DNA from: Valencia hispanica
Taxonomy: Eukaryota; Chordata; Actinopteri; Cyprinodontiformes; Valenciidae
Assembly: GCA_963556495.2 (NCBI GenBank)
Contig: OY747705.1
Span: 8,425,501-8,489,500, forward strand
Reading direction: 5' to 3'
Length of the DNA stretch: 64,000 bases
Below, one piece after another: positions 21,197-34,049 of the stretch. A model generated the notes under the pieces. The model was not told where the DNA came from, searched no databases, and was given only the letters and a program-made list of their open reading frames with translations. Each line of letters starts with the position of its first letter. Positions within the stretch are counted from its first letter, which is position 1. A program made the translations under genes and the position numbers.

Positions 21197-23520
21197 ATAG
21201 CACTAGGCAAGGCAAGGCAAGGCAATTTTATTTGTATAGCACACTTTCAACAGCAGGGTAATTCAAGGTGCTTTACATGATTTGGTGATTTCAAAAAACA
21301 AAAAAAACAATGGAAACACACATTACACATGATACACAATAAATTAAGAGAAAGATCAATAAAGCTAGAGAGCATGAACACATTTCATACATATGTCATC
21401 AATCCTTTAATCGAAGGCAATTGTAAACAGATGGGTTTTTAGTCTCGATTTAAAGCAGTTCAGAGTTTCAGCAGCTCTACACTCGTCAGGAAGTCTGTTC
21501 CAGATAATGGGAGCATAAAAAGTGAAAGCTGCTTCTCCATGTTTAGTTCTGAGTCTAGGGATGTTTAGTAGGCTAGAGTTGGAGGACCTGAGTGGTCTTG
21601 GGGGTTGGTACCGTGACAACAGGTCTTCAACATATTTTGGTGCTAAGCCATGTAATGATTTATAAACCAGTAGGGGTATTTTGAAATCTATTCTCTGAGC
21701 TACATGGAGCCAGTGTAAGGACTTTAGAACTGGGGTTATGTGCTCTACTTTCCTGGTTCTAGTGAGGACGTGAGCGGCAGCGTTCTGGATCAGCTGCTGT
21801 CTGATTTACTTTTTAGGCAGACCTGTGAAGATGCTGTTGCAGTAATCAATCCGACTAAAGATAAACGCATGGATGAGTTTTTCTAGGTCCTGTTGCAACA
21901 TCAGTTGTTTAATTCTAGTAATGTTCTTCAGGTGATAGAACGCTGACCTTGTTATTGCCTTTATGTGACCCTGGAGGTTCAGGTCTGAGTCCATTACCAC
22001 ACCTAGGTTTCGTGCCTGATCAGTAGTTTCTAGCTGTATTAACTGAAGCTGTGTGCTGACTCTTGATTGTTCTTCTTTGGGTCCAAAAATAATCACTTCA
22101 GTTTTGTTTCTATTCAGCTGGAGAAAGTTATGGCACATCCAACCATTTATTTGGTCAATGCATTTATTTAGGGTTTGAATAGGTTCGGAGTCACCTGGTG
22201 ACATTGTAATGTAAAGCTGAGTGTCATCCGCGTAGTTATGGTAGCTAATGTTATTGGTTGCTATAATCTTGCCTAGTGGGAGCATGTAGATATTAAATAA
22301 GAGGGGCCCCAGGATGGAGCCCTGGGGCACCCCACATGTGATTTCTTTTCGTTCTGATGAAAAGTTTCCTATTGAAACATAGAAGTCCCTGTTCTTTAAG
22401 TAAGACTCAAACCAGCCAAGTAGTGTACCAGAAAGTCAGACCCAGCTCTCCAGTCGTTCCAGTAGTATATCATGATCAACAGTGTCAAATGCTGCACTGA
22501 GGTCCAACAGAACCAGCACTGTGGTTCTTCCACAGTCTGTATTTATGCGGATGTCATTAAATACTTTGACGAGGGCAGTCTCGGTGCTGTGGTGAGCACG
22601 GAAACCAGACTGAAAAACATCAAACGGTTTGTCATTGTTATGAAGCTATTTAACTGCTGAAACACGGCTTTTTCAATATATCTTACTGATGAATGGAAGA
22701 TTAGAGATTGGCCTGTAGTTCTCCATTAACGTGTTGTCCAGATTCTTCTTCTTTAGCAGTGGTTTAATAACTGCTGTTTTTAAAGCCTGAGGGAAGACAC
22801 CTGACAGGAGGGATGAGTTCACTATTTGAACAAGATCAGACCCAATAACAGGAAGAACTTTCTTTAGAAAAGCTGTGGGTAGGATATCAAGACAGCAAGA
22901 GGAGGAGCTTAATTGGATAATGATTTTTTCAAGGCTGTTCTGGTTTAATTTGTGAAATTCAGACATTTTCTCTACATTGTTGTTGATTGGGGATGGCACT
23001 GGTTGTGGGTTCGATTTTGAGGTACAGATTGACCGTCTAATTGTTAGAATCTTTTCAGTGAAAAAGCTGGCAAATTCATTGCAGGCCCTGGTAGAGTTTA
23101 GTTCAGGGGCTACTGTCACCAAAGGATTAGTTAGTCTTTCCACTGTTGCAAATAGAGTCCGTGCATTATTAATGTTTCTGTTGATGATTTCAGAAAAGAA
23201 CGATTCCCTAGCTTCTTTTATAGTTAGCTGATATCTATTTAGTCTCTCTTTGTAGATCTTAGAGTGAACCTGGAGTCAAGTTTTCCGCCATTTTCTCTCG
23301 GCTCGTCGACATTCTCTTTTTTCACTACGTACCAGTGGATTACTTGCCCACGGAGACTTCTTTCTAGCTGAGACTACTTTCACTTTAGTTGGAGCAATGG
23401 AATCCATGATGTCTGAGATTTTTGCAAGGAAATTATCTACCAGCTTATTTACTGAGTTTGAGTTGGGAGATGAGGGGGATGTGGTGGAAGGGTAAAGGCA
23501 CTAGGTTGTTTGGTCATGAT
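21197..23520 (-). mobile_element. 5'-truncated L2-type LINE
   Basis: On the minus strand a reverse transcriptase region is followed by the C-terminal segment (WNRLPDECRAAETLN), a 3' untranslated region and a terminal run of AAGGC/TTGCC units (plus strand 21207-21227). Upstream of the polymerase, up to about 23520, is the linker that normally joins endonuclease and polymerase (CNEFASFFTEKI). The endonuclease is missing, as expected for incomplete target-primed reverse transcription. The upstream edge is approximate; a Tc1-like end starts at 23595. Confidence 0.88.
21407..23143 (-). pseudogene. LINE reverse transcriptase, frameshifted
   Basis: The fingers/palm start is in 23143-22673 (LDILPTAFLKKVLP, YRPISNLPFISKI). 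The palm and thumb are in 22330-21806, with [17 protein letters not shown] and the catalytic YADDTQLY box intact. The C-terminal domain is in 21619-21407. The three parts are in different frames, with a gap between 22670 and 22330 containing further diverged coding sequence. The catalytic aspartates are present, but the copy cannot make a full protein. Confidence 0.85.
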
Positions 23521-23594
23521 TATTACTTATTATCATGCAATTACTTATGCAGTTCCACAGGGTTTGGTGGTTGGCCCAGTTTTCTTTAATTAAT

Positions 23595-24178
23595 ACAGTT
23601 GAAACCAGATATTCCCATACACTGTAGAAAAAGACGACCTCTGACAAATAATGTCTGACATCAGTTAAGACTAAACTGTTATTGTTTTTTTCAAATCTTC
23701 ATATTCATGAATCTACATATATTTTTGTATGTATTTGGTAGAACTGTGTCAAATGTTTTGGGTGTTTTTCCCACAAGCTTCTCACAATAGTTTGCTGGAA
23801 TTTCAACCCAGTTCTCCTGAGAGAAGCACTTCAACTTAGTCAGATTTGTGGACCTCCTTGTTCACACACGCCTTCTCACATCTGCCCACGTATATTCTGT
23901 AAGGAACTAAGATCAGGACTTTGTGATGGCCACTTCAAAACTTCTTTTTAACCTTAAATCTCTTTGTCACCAATTTGATGGGCATGCTTTGGATCATTTT
24001 CCATTTGGAATACCAATTTGTGCCCAAGCGTTGACTAACTTGCTGATGTTGTTTCTACCCTTCCACATCATGTTAATGTATACCAGTCACTCCTGCAGCA
24101 GAACATCCTCAACATGATACTGCCACCCCCATACCTCACCATTGAGATGGTGTTCTCAGGCTTACAGGTTTCGCCCCA
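23595..24178 (-). mobile_element. Tc1-like transposon, partial
   Basis: The left end reads CAGTTGAAACCAGATATTCC right after a TA dinucleotide (23593-23594), as in Tc1-like elements whose ends start CAGTTGAAGTC. Inside, minus-strand transposase remnants are recognisable (23760-24170). No right end is found and the copy stops near 24178. Confidence 0.7.
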
Positions 24179-25186
24179 CAGAGCAAGATTTTAAAACGGC
24201 TTACAACAACATAACTTATAGTATACCACCCTGATTAACAACAACAGATATTCATCAACAATTTAATAGGGGATCGCAGCATAATGAATAATTTTCATCA
24301 GATGGGGACTATGCGAAGAAAAAGTAGCCCTTTTTTATCTGATAGGGAACAGTGTTGTTGTTGAGACGCTGCTGATGCTGGGCTGTGTTGATCTGAGACT
24401 GTAGACATTGAAAAGACCATAGTTCTTTTCAGCTACTACCAAGTTCCATTGGTAGTAGCTGATTAAACAAGCGTAATAAAGTACATTATGGAATCATTTA
24501 ACTTGCTGCTGTGTCTCTCTAAATCAACCCTAATATCTGACTGGTTAACCTCCTAACAGCAACTCAGCTGCAGACAGCTTTAAAGATCAAAACAGCTCAC
24601 AGGGGCTAGCTCTACTTTCCTTTAGTAGTGTTAGCACCTCTGAGAGATTTAGATTTGCAAGGTGAAGAGATAAAATACATTTTATGATATCTTCAGCACA
24701 CAGCCATGAGGTAATAATATTAATAACAGATCAAAACATTTCAATGTAAAAAATACATTTTTATTTATCAGGATAAAAATTTATTCTTTTATTTGACAAA
24801 TTCATATGAAATATTATGACATTTTCACATGTATTATTATCAGTTTTGGGATATTTTCATGTATCGAACTGTGGTACGTCTGGCTTTTCATAAGTCCAAA
24901 TTGTCGGTACAGAATTTTTAGGCTACTGTTTGTGAACTTTTTAGATGTGAGATGCAATTGCCATGGGCTTTAGCCGCCCATGTTTTACGGCAGCAACTTC
25001 ATTTCATTTAGGGCTACTCCCCTACAGCCCAGATCCCCCCCATGGGCTTGTAACAAATGTGAACGTTGAGACAAGTCAACGATGAACTTCAATTGATGGT
25101 CATCATGTGACTGATGGCAGCCAGATTATTCTGTTTATCTAAATTGTTATTAATAGGTACATGTTACTGTTGAGGGGAACAGGTGG

Positions 25187-25187
<1 letters not shown>
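24179..25187. other. Intergenic DNA with one perfect hairpin
   Basis: No exon is recognised. The hairpin TCAGCTACTACCAA-GTTCCA-TTGGTAGTAGCTGA lies at 24429-24462. The remainder is AT-rich and shows no element I can name. Confidence 0.45.

Positions 25188-25255
<68 letters not shown>
25188..25255. repeat. (CA)n microsatellite
   Basis: About 34 uninterrupted CA units. Likely variable in length between individuals. It directly precedes a repeat rich in CCCTAA-like units. Confidence 0.97.
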
Positions 25256-25256
<1 letters not shown>

Positions 25257-25261
25257 TTCTA

Positions 25262-25465
25262 CCCATATTAGGACTTATATTGACTTCCATTTATTGTAAT
25301 GGCTGTATTTATGCCTAACCCAAACCCTTACCCTAACCCTAACCATTACCAGTTTATTCCTAACCCTAACCTTAACCAAAACATAATTCACACCATACTT
25401 CTAAACCTAACCCCTAACCCTAAAAAAGGGGTCCACCATATTAGGACTAGGCTTTGGTCCCTATA
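25262..25465. repeat. Dispersed repeat with CCCTAA-like core
   Basis: Between 25316 and 25425 there are many imperfect CCTAACC units (for example ACCCTAACCCTAACCATTACC in part), framed by TAGGACT motifs (TTAGGACTTATATTG at 25268 and ATATTAGGACTAGG at 25438). The spacing and the framing sequence fit a fish microsatellite-linked repeat better than a true telomere relic. Confidence 0.6.
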
Positions 25466-26089
25466 AGGTCCATCGGTCTTCAGAAGGTTAGCGAATATGC
25501 CAGAGAAGGTCCTAAATAGGATAGCTAAACAAGGATACACTTTTTTTTTTACATAAGAAAGGGCACTTGGGGACATCATGGGGGAAAGGGGAAGGTGCCC
25601 AATTTACAATAAGGACATTTAGTCTTATTTTATGTGTAATGTCTGTCCGTATACAGTATCACTGAGAGTGAATTGGGTCTTGTCTCTTATCAGTGAAGTC
25701 TTATTTCTGGTCTGCATTGGTGTCCATAACCAAGCACTTATTACAACATACCAAATATATTCACTGTTTTGAAATTATCCTACTCAGTTGCACATTCTAA
25801 TCTGAGTGTGCCACTTTATTTTTAATAACTGCACAGTACTTTGGTTTTTGTAATTGTGTCCTTAATGTTGATGGTAAACGCTTCTCTTATCTGTCATTTG
25901 GCTAATGTTACAGCCTAATTTCCCCCTTGTGGGACAATAAAGGATTATTCAATTCTATTCTATTCAAAACTGAAAATCTTGGGATAATGTGTAAAAAAAA
26001 TGCATGTATTCAATTCCCTTTTTTACATGTTGTTAAGTAACAGCAAAGACAGAAGTAAACTTTTAGATGGAATGAAAAAAGTTTCAAAT

Positions 26090-26533
26090 GTTTTTTTCCA
26101 TACTTTTTTGGCAGAATAGCTCAAGTTCAGTCAGACTGGATGGATGGAAGAAAGCAGAAGACAAGTGTCACAGTCCACAGATAAGTCAGTCTATCGTTAC
26201 TGTGGACAGAGAGGGTGCCAACCAAGGAAAACAAACTACCTGCTCTAAAATCAACGTCTCCAAGCACAACCAAGATTCGGAGCTGCCCACATGGACCTTT
26301 TTAAAGGAAAACCTGTATGGTCAGACGAGACAGATTCTGAGCTATTTTGCAGTAGGACCATCATGATGAAGGTTCATTTTGCTGCCATTGGTACTGGTGT
26401 TCTTTTAAAAGTGGTAGAAACGGAGAACTGTCACCAAATTCTTAAACTTCACCTCGAGTCGTTTGAAACGTGCCGTTTCAGTCGATGATCCTGAAACATG
26501 CACCAAAACAGGTGGATGGATGGATGGATGGAT
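26090..26533. mobile_element. Tc1-like fossil pieces and a short (GGAT)n repeat
   Basis: Around 26110-26150 the sequence GCAGAATAGCTCAAGTTCAG resembles the non-coding-strand copy of a Tc1-like gene. At 26290-26400 the plus strand reads KGKPVWSDETDSELF, the motif around the first catalytic aspartate. The two lie in opposite senses, so the region is a rearranged or double fossil. A (GGAT)4-5 tract ends it (26513-26532). Confidence 0.55.
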
Positions 26534-27822
26534 ACCCATGATTAGTGTATTAGTGTAGTTCCGACCAGCACTGCATCTATCCTAGCATTTTGTTTAGTGT
26601 TAATAATCCATGCACCCATCATGTATCATCAGTTTTCACTGCTGACTGATTTCATCTAAAACAAGAAGAAAGATACAGAAAGGTTTCGGCTGAGTTGACT
26701 GAGCAATGTTTCTGAATGGGGAACATGTTGTTCCATTATATCAGCATTTTGTTATGGTGGTGACAGCAGAGAATGTACCAAACTGAACATTTAAACCTGC
26801 TTCTTGGCTTGATATTACTCCTGACAACTAAGATGTGTTGACTTTGAAATGTGAAGATGTATGCAGGATCTCAGCAATAAAAAGGAATTGCTCATTAAAA
26901 ATTACAACAGATGGAGGTAATGGAGTTATGAGTCTCCACTCATACAGGATGTATGTTGTTTCCTCATTGTTTCTGGTCAGTTTTAGTTTATTGTCTAACT
27001 TCTTCTGTGACTCAACTTCTTCAGCTTTCTCCACCTGGGACCTTTCTGTGTTTATGTTTACGGTTACCTAACGTTATCAGCGACGGGCCCTGATGAGATG
27101 TTAATAGAAAGAATGACGTATCAGATTCACGGGCCTGCTCTCAGTCGTGATGTGTCTCCAGGATGAGGCCACAACGTCAGCTCCTTCTATGAGCAGAGGA
27201 GTGTTCGATGAGCCAACAAAAGATATGCGTCACGGCTGGCTCTCATGCAAAACCTGAAAAGTAGGTTTGGGGACTGTTCGGTATGTGAGTCGAGGCGGCC
27301 GCACAGACACATTTTCACCAGAGAGCCTTTATTCTCACCAGGTTTTCCTTCACCCTGAGTTTCTGTTCACATTGTGAGACATCGAGTGAGGCTGGTCTAT
27401 TGAGGTTGTTGTGAGGAGTCATTTAGTGTGTTCTTATTCGGTTAAACATTGATCTCCAGTAGTTTATTTCTCATTCGATTAGCTTCAAAGGGTTCTTTTA
27501 AGGAGCCATACATTTTTTTCCTTTATTAATAAAAAGCAATTGCTGTATTTGCGATGAGGATTTCAATGAAGAACTGAAAGATCTCCCAGAGATATAAACA
27601 CAAGTCTGGAACTCCACGCTGCTCCAACTGAAGTTTTTTATAATTATTATTCTCTCAACAATGAACTCCAGGTAAGATATTTTAATAATGGAACACACGT
27701 ATACGTCATTATCATTCATTTCCAAATCATTTTAAAACACAGCAACAAACTAAGATGGTATTTGATCATAGGCTCAAGTTGGGTTTTGTGGAAGAGATTT
27801 TTCTTAAATTGCAAGGCAGGTT
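26534..27822. other. Intergenic DNA; part may be a conserved non-coding element
   Basis: No exon or transposon is recognised. The segment 27065-27480 is less AT-rich and free of repeats, with GACGTA, TGACG and GGCGGCCGC motifs. That makes it a candidate regulatory stretch, on weak grounds. Confidence 0.35.
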
Positions 27823-27990
27823 TATTTATAGACCACCGTTCATACACATGGCAATCCAAAGTGCTTTATGGGTCATCAGAGGAAACAGAAAGAAAATAAC
27901 AAAGCATAATCATCGGAGCATATAAAAGAAAACAAATGTTGAAATGCAGATATTGAAGCTATAAAAGAACCTAATGTTTCATATTGTTCA
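27823..27990 (-). mobile_element. LINE 3' tail remnant
   Basis: GCAAGGCAGGTTTATTTATAG followed by TTCATACACATGGCAATCCAAAGTGCTTTATG (in part) is the reverse of a LINE 3' end of the same general type as at 21197, from another subfamily. Confidence 0.6.
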
Positions 27991-28403
27991 TTGGTCCGAT
28001 TCTTTAACCCCTCCGTCGTGTTTCCTTAACATATTTATATTTTAATCCACTGAACTCTGCTGTAGAAAAAAAAACACAGATCCAATTCAATTGATTTAAG
28101 TATGAAACATTTGTGGTAAAAAAATATCTTTAGATTGACATTCTCAGCAAACATGACATAACACTAAAATATGTGTGGTGTCTATAATGATGAGACAGCT
28201 TACATGTTCACCCAGGCGACAGCTTAAACTACTTTACCCCATCCAGTCGGGTAAATTCAGTAAATCTGGGCCATATTTGGGGGAAATTATCAAGAATATC
28301 TTTAACCTAACACTGTTAAATCCTAAGAACCTTGAGGAAAGTGTTTATATCTCTTTTAAAATTTTTAAGTGTGTTGCCACCTCGGACACATTTTCTTCCA
28401 CAG

Positions 28404-28735
28404 TTATCTTGAATTTAGCTCCATCCATCGTCCCTTCAACTCTGCAACTCTGACGAGGTTCCCGGAACCTATTGGAGAAAAGCATCCCCACAGCATGACA
28501 CTGCCACCACCATTTTTCATCATGGGGTTGTGTTCAGGGTGATGGGCAGTGCTAGTTAGGTTAGCGTTGGGTGTGTGTTGTGCGTTGGCCAGGAATGTTT
28601 CCAGTTTGGTCTCACCTGTCCAGGACATCTTCTTCCATACCTTCACTGTGTCTCCCACATGGCTTGTGGCAAACTGCAACTTCTTATGGCTTTCTGACAA
28701 CAATGGCTTTCTTCCTGGCATTCCTTTACAGAAGC
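28404..28735 (-). pseudogene. Tc1-like transposase fragment
   Basis: A minus-strand frame reads PGRKPLLSESHKKLQFATSH, then VWKKMSWTGETKLE (first catalytic D replaced by G) and NGGGSVMLWGCFSPIGSGNL. It corresponds to the central third of the transposase at 2303-3302. The lost aspartate, together with missing ends, makes it a clear fossil. Confidence 0.85.
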
Positions 28736-28756
28736 CAGTGCATAGAAATTCAATTC

Positions 28757-29150
28757 CAAATACTTTATTGATCCCAAAAAGGATATTAAGTGTTGTTGTA
28801 GCTCTTACTATTCAGTCCTATAAGGAGTTGTTGTAAATGCTGATGGCTGTGGGCAGGAAGGATCAGTCTGTGTTACAGCGAAGCTGAAGAAGCCTGAGAG
28901 TGAAAAAAACTTGTTGTATGATAGTGTCATGAAGAGGATGCTCAGGGTTGTCCATGATTTTCTTGATTTTATGAAGAATCCTTGCATCAAGAATCCTACG
29001 CATGGCTTATAGTTGTCCTCTACACCGGAGCTGTTGATCTCTGCAGCTCCTCCAGAGTTACCATGGGACTCTTGGCTGCGTCCACAGATCAGTGCCCTAC
29101 TTGCCCAGTCAGACAGTTGAGATGGACTTGTTATTTCACAGCTGTGCACC
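28757..29150 (-). mobile_element. 3' end of a CR1/L2-like LINE
   Basis: On the minus strand one frame reads KIMDNPEHPLHDTIIQQ and DRSFLPTAISIYNNSL, the C-terminal end typical of fish LINE polymerases. It is followed by ATCAATAAAGTATTTGGAATT as the tail (28786-28757). A similar tail is at 62275-62310. Confidence 0.65.
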
Positions 29151-29209
29151 ACTTGGGTCAATAACATTAAAATCACATTAAAATACTCTGGAAATTGTGG
29201 TTGTAACAT

Positions 29210-30589
29210 GACAAGCTGCAGAAAGGTTCAAGGGCAGTAGATGTGACTGTGTTGGCATGTACAAACTATGGTATTGGTGCCTGCTTGTGTCAAACATTCA
29301 ATCATTTAGCTTCAACAATTCAAGCTAATTTAAAAATAGCATAGCATAATAAAACTGATCAATAACTATTAAAGTGAGCTTTAAATTAATGTTGTTTTTT
29401 GTTGCTCTCAAAGATAAAATTCCTCACAGTTCCCATGATACAGAGTTCAGTCCTCAAAGGCCTTCGGGTCATTCACAGTGTATATTGTATCTCAGAGATA
29501 ATAAAATAGCAAACAACCTGTTAAGACTTCTGATCTGCAATAAACTTTCTTGTTATTTTTTAAAGAACCTTCAAATCAGGTAGTAGGGTGGTAAAATGTT
29601 CTCCCTTTCACCCAGTCACTGTTGAGATAGGCTCCTAACCCCCCCGCCCCATTACTTAGTCTAATGGGAGTGTCCTACCTCCAAAATTATCCAATTTAAA
29701 ACACTTGCGGGCCACATAAATGTACTTTAAAAAGCAAAACAAAACAAAAGAACACCCCCCCCCCCAAATTAAATTCTTTTTATTCATTTTTTGATATGCT
29801 CAGTAATGTATTATACATTTAATTTTGTAATGAAACAAAGTAGTGTAAATTTTGACAAAAACTAATCTGTAAATCATTATTGATCCAAAACATAATAAGG
29901 GTTCGTTATTAAAAGACAGGCATAAAAATTCAACGTTTTTTTTCTGTGTTTGGGTTAGAAAGATTTTAAGGGTCATGGGTCAGCACTTGGTGTATTGAAT
30001 GGGGGGGGGGGGTTCTATTTACAACAAGAGTAAGATAAAAGCAGAAACACGGTCAAGAAAAGAAACACATTTTGAGGGTTTTTATTTTGATTTTAAGAAG
30101 AGTTTATTTGTAAGTGAAAATCTACATCAGCCATCTCTGCCTGGATGTCAGATTTGCTTCATTCTTGAGCTAATCTGACGTGCCGCTTTGAAATGAGTGC
30201 AGAATTAACTTGGGCCATAAACAGCCTAAAGAGGGTAGGGAAAACAGAAGGATGTGGCAAAAAAAGTGCAACTTGTTTTAGCTGAAAAATTGGACAAAGC
30301 ATCCTAGATGTGTAGTTATTGTTATTAAGCCTGTGGACATGTGTGGTTCTAGACAAGGGCCAACAGGAGCCAGTGCCCCTGTATCACTGGTTCCGGCCCA
30401 TGTACTGAAAAGATAATACTGAATCAATTTCTTATGATGAAATGCACTGGCACAGAAACCATATCTAACTGGGCCCTCGGAACAGTTTCATTTTTTACCT
30501 TAACTGTTTTACTTTAACAACGAATTAAATGAAGGTGTTGCACTTTTAGCTTCAGCTGTATTGAGATAGGATCACAGTTTTCATCTGCA
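29210..30589. other. Intergenic DNA, low-complexity tracts
   Basis: No gene or dated element is recognised. It contains C runs near 29755 and a 12-G run at 30001, plus AT-rich filler. Confidence 0.4.
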
Positions 30590-30905
30590 AGATCAGGCCT
30601 CTGCAACCTGGAGCTCTGGAGCTGCAAGTGACTTTTCGACTCTCAATTTACGTTCAACAGTATGTTGACATTGTTAGTTTTAACGAGTGCTGCCATGGTC
30701 CACCTACAAAAACACATTAGAGCCGTAAAAACTATGGTGAAGCGTGTATCAATTTTTTACACGTGCAACTTCAACTTTTTTTTTTTTTTTGCTTGGAAGC
30801 AACAGTTTACAACTTTAATTGGCCCATTTTAGCTCAATTTACCTGTGATCTACTTGTAGTTGATGTTGGCTGATCTACAATTATCCACAATTTAATCATC
30901 AGTTG
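30590..30905. mobile_element. hAT-like miniature element, decayed
   Basis: CAGGCCTCTGCAACCTGGAGC (partly) at 30594 resembles the start of the family at 17178 (CTGCGGCTCTGGAGC). The right edge is unclear. Confidence 0.45.
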
Positions 30906-31079
30906 GGCTATATTTTAAAAGGCGCATTACGTAAATAACTATTTAAACGATACCCTAAACAAAACTGCGCTTTTGTGTCAGGCTGTACTCTTCATGACAG
31001 AACAAAGAACGTTTCCTGTTAAGCTCCCGAATTGCAGTTACTCAGTTTAACCACTTGGTGGCAGTATTACTTCAGGTTG

Positions 31080-31383
31080 GCGCATGCTCCGTTACGATGT
31101 AAACAGTCGAGGCAGTGTTGGTGGGTCGGAGCTTCGCAGACATTGGTGTGTACGTATTACGGCTGCATGGGTTGGACCGAGGAGTCAATGGGAGCAGGCT
31201 AAACCTAATGCTGGCTAGCTTTTCAAGAAGAAATCTAGCCACAGTGGCTGGTCTTATTTTTCCTCTGTCGGTCCATGAAGCGTTTCTGAGCGGGAATTTT
31301 TTTCCCTCTGACTCGCGAAGGCTTTATCCTCGTGCATGGGGAAACAGGAGACGTTTGCTGCTGCTGGTTAAAAACGCTTCAAG
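31080..31383 (+). promoter_or_regulatory. Candidate EVI5 promoter and non-coding first exon
   Basis: GCGCATGC (31080-31087) is an NRF1-type site, and the next 300 bp are CpG-richer than the surroundings and free of repeats. A good donor, TTCAAG|GTAAAT, lies at 31383/31384. The position fits: same strand as EVI5, upstream of its first recognised exon and downstream of the divergent RPL5. The open frame from 31115 stops right at the donor and shows no resemblance to EVI5, so if this is an exon it is probably untranslated. Inference only. Confidence 0.35.
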
Positions 31384-31639
31384 GTAAATGAGACGTTCTC
31401 GCTTTCTTTTCGGGCTCGGTCTATTTACTGGCGCCGACTCCCAGTCACGAATGGGCTCAAAAGTTATTCTGTTGTTTGTTGGAGTGAACGTTGTGGCAAT
31501 GCACTCAAGTAATACCGGCTGTTATTACTTAACTCTTCCACTCGGTTTGTCGCAGTATTACTTCGAACTGCAGCGTATCGGTGGTGTCGCTAGTGCATAC
31601 ATTTTTGCAGCTGGACACTTCATAAAAGACTATGGGTGT

Positions 31640-33960
31640 TGATCTTATAGCAACAAAAACATAACCTAAAATAAAGTACAAGTCGCCATTTTTAGCTGGA
31701 AAGGGTTTTAAAAATGATGTCTTGGTTTAGCTCAGACTGTTTCTCCTCTCAGTACTGTCGTGTAACTTATGGAGCTTGGTGGAAGAGAGGCTACTGTTGA
31801 ATTTGATGCTAGATCCCCATTTCAGCGCACAGCTCCATCGAGCCATAAAAGGATCCTGGGCTTCAGAGGCTAATGCGCCGCTCCTCTGTTTGCTGTTTGG
31901 AGATGACCGGGTTTCACAGGGATGATGGGAACACGATATGTGGAACAAGGAGAGGATTTACACCGCTCAGCAGCGGTGTTGACTGTGTCTCAGACTGCAG
32001 ATAGGCAACAATCATCCCTGTGATCATGGAACCAACCTCAGAATAACAGCTGATTTCTGAATATTGCCCCGGTGTAGCAAACAAGGGGGGCAGATTAGAA
32101 AGAACGGGGTGTATTCAGAGAGCTCAGAGTAAACCAGTGAGGAATAATGTAGCTTCTCATGTGTTGGTTATTGATCTCAGGTGAAGTACCGTAATGTATA
32201 GTTATTTTTGATATAATAGTAAAGTATTTTCACAATGCCCTTCTGACCTATATATACAGGTTGATCTAGGGCTGAAGCTGATAATTGGAAATCAAGGCAG
32301 TCACTTGTTAACACTCAGTGCCATCTCTATATTTTCCCCCTCCCAACATGCTTTCTGCCTATTAGTCTTGTTTTTTTTGTTTAGTTTGCTAGTTGTTTTG
32401 ATCTGGAACCAGTAAGATGGGTCATTTCAGTCCTTTGCCAAAATTTTTAAACCATATTTCATACCTGCACGTTGCCGTTTTGTACCAATGAATGCCATAT
32501 ACATTTATTAGCTTCTAGGTTTAACAAAAAAAAAGAAGTATTGAATGAAATAATCATAAAGACAATAACTCAATTGTACAATATTATCTCTAACTTTGTA
32601 TTACACTGCTTATTTTCCCCATTCAGAAGAGTTGGAGCTTACATGAAATATGTCAAATTGTAAACCCCCCCCCTTGACCGAAACAAAAATGTTGCCACTG
32701 AGCAGCCACCTTCTGGTAGATATGAACTACAGGAGTCCCAATAGCTCCATTTTTGCACTGTAAACTATAAGATGATTATTAGGCTAAAGCTGGAATGCTA
32801 CGTCCTCAAGTCAGGTAGGAACTCACACACAGTAGCGGTACGAAATGTCCTTTACTACGCGGTGCTGTTCCGCACTCCTCGTTTTTTGGTTGTAAAACAT
32901 CCAAAACCTCAACGTTATAGAATGGTGTAAAACAACCAAAAACTGTCATTTACACTTATTAGGTCATGACATTATACATGTAAAAGTAGTCTGAAATAAG
33001 CAGTTTGAGACATGAAGTTCTTTTTTCTTTTTTGTGCGTCTCTGTAGAACAGGTGGTGAATACAGCTGTAGTACTTCTAGTGTTGTGTTAGTGTTAGTGT
33101 TGTTTCTCCAGCTCATTTGCTTACCCTTAGTTTGAAAGAGTTTCAACTTTCTCCTTGGAATGGTTTATTGAAATAGTTGCTTATGTTTTTAAAATTAGGG
33201 ACCTCCTAATCCTAATATGGTTAGGAAAATCCCTGGGGGGGATAACGTAACGCGGTATCTGTACTGTTTGTGATTTTAAGTCAGCCACAGTTTTCAATGG
33301 CAGTGTTTAAAGACTACAGCCCATTTTTCTGTTTGTAAAACTGTAATATAGGCCTAGGTGTAAGAAGGGACCCGTTCAGAGAGCAGCTGAAACACTAACT
33401 CTAATGTATTATGGCGTTCAAAGCTAAGTGTTTGCGAGAGAGCATCTTTTTTTATTCTTTTGGGAGGGGTTGCACTAAAAATAAACTGAAGTTGCATTAA
33501 AATATATATATAATAATAAGGCAAACTGACAACAAATCATATCCAACCAAGAAGAAACATGCTAATGTTAGCCTAGCAAATCAGCAAACTGCTCTGCTTA
33601 AACACATTGTGAAGAGGAGCAAGATGAGACTTTTTTTTAAACAACTTTAGCTCTTTTTGCTAGCAATATATCTGCCATGTACAGGAAACCTAATACCGCA
33701 GCTGACTTACACAAATGAAATGTAGTTTGATGATATTGTATTATTAAACATATGATATAAATGGCATTCATTTCATTCCTGTATCTGGCACTCATTCACT
33801 AATTCTATCCGGGACAAACAAGTCCTGGATGGGACGTCCTTAATTCTGATATTATAGTTCTCTAAGGAATGTTCACAGATCTCTCAACCACAGCCTGTAT
33901 CGCGTTTTAACCTTCATGCTCTGTGTTTGTGAAGCACATTATAATTTTTAATAGTGAAAG
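31640..33960. other. No recognised gene; repeat-poor DNA
   Basis: The segment 31690-31960 is of mixed composition and might be conserved. The rest is AT-rich with a short (AT)n run near 33500. No exon, SINE or transposon end is recognised. Confidence 0.4.
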
Positions 33961-34049
33961 GGGCAGTGTGAATAGAATGTAGTTACTTACCCGGGTACCG
34001 ATGATATCAGAGCTATCTGTGGTACCGGTTGCTGACTGGAACTCATTGC

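Noticed and set aside
25316..25425. Interstitial telomere (CCCTAA)n relic
   Set aside because: The units are irregular, mixed with CCTTAAC and ACCATTACC, and framed by a sequence typical of a fish microsatellite-linked repeat; not a chromosome-fusion scar.
31115..31642. Two adjacent open frames (31115-31387, 31388-31642) that could be a gene
   Set aside because: They are separated by a stop in the same CpG-richer stretch, show no domain, and the first ends exactly at a donor-like site. A leader exon explains them better.
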